14,473 nt of DNA from JBAXAM01 sp964565935 (GTDB lineage Bacteria > Pseudomonadota > Gammaproteobacteria > UBA9339), in assembly GCA_964565935.1 (NCBI GenBank), contig CAZMGW010000033.1, positions 1 through 14,473 of the forward strand, read 5' to 3'. The notes under the pieces were generated by a model. It was not told the DNA's origin. It did no database searches and saw only the letters and a list, made by a program, of their open reading frames with translations. Shown piece by piece: positions 14,443 to 14,473 of the stretch. The position numbers and the translations under genes were made by a program. The stretch's first letter is position 1. Each line of letters begins with the position of its first letter.

Positions 14443-14473
14443 ACACCGATTATTATCGAACGTGAACGCTAAT

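Overview
The window looks like an accessory region of an AT-rich bacterial genome, most likely a host-associated gammaproteobacterium of the Legionellales type. This placement is an inference. It rests on base composition, several short proteins with signal peptides, an F-box-like protein, a BRO-type antirepressor and a WG-repeat protein. No ribosomal or other housekeeping marker is present to fix the taxonomy.

The left third (1-3353) is a patchwork. A minus-strand gene for an exported protein with an internal 32-residue tandem repeat runs off the left edge (1-756), and the edge itself lies in a GC-rich palindrome. Next come a perfect 39-bp tandem duplication (821-898), a good sigma-70-type promoter (956-984), and two truncated copies of the 5' half of a tRNA-Arg(CCG) gene. 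These copies (1017-1055 and 2084-2122) stop at the same base of the anticodon loop, share a 3' junction, and flank a BRO-N antirepressor-like gene (1148-1999). The unit looks like a small cassette bounded by attachment-site-like repeats, but no integrase is visible. It is followed by a minus-strand gene for an exported GIY-YIG nuclease-like protein with a C-terminal zinc-ribbon-like Cys pattern (2380-2937).

The middle (3354-5872) has a MATE-family transporter on the plus strand, convergent with a minus-strand gene for an exported protein with an F-box-like N-terminus and an unassigned C-terminal domain.

The right two thirds (5898-14442) form a divergent sugar or small-molecule modification island around an intergenic region at 9902-10162. 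The leftward arm is NAD-dependent epimerase, GT4 glycosyltransferase, radical SAM protein and WG-repeat protein, with start and stop codons overlapping or 1 nt apart. The rightward arm is class II aldolase, histidine phosphatase, NodU/CmcH-type O-carbamoyltransferase, a second radical SAM protein, and the start of a short ORF at the edge, again tightly coupled. The two radical SAM proteins are recognisably related to each other, so each arm carries one copy. Together the enzymes could build, tailor (radical chemistry, O-carbamoylation) and attach an unusual sugar. The product cannot be read from the sequence. The rightward operon probably continues beyond the window.
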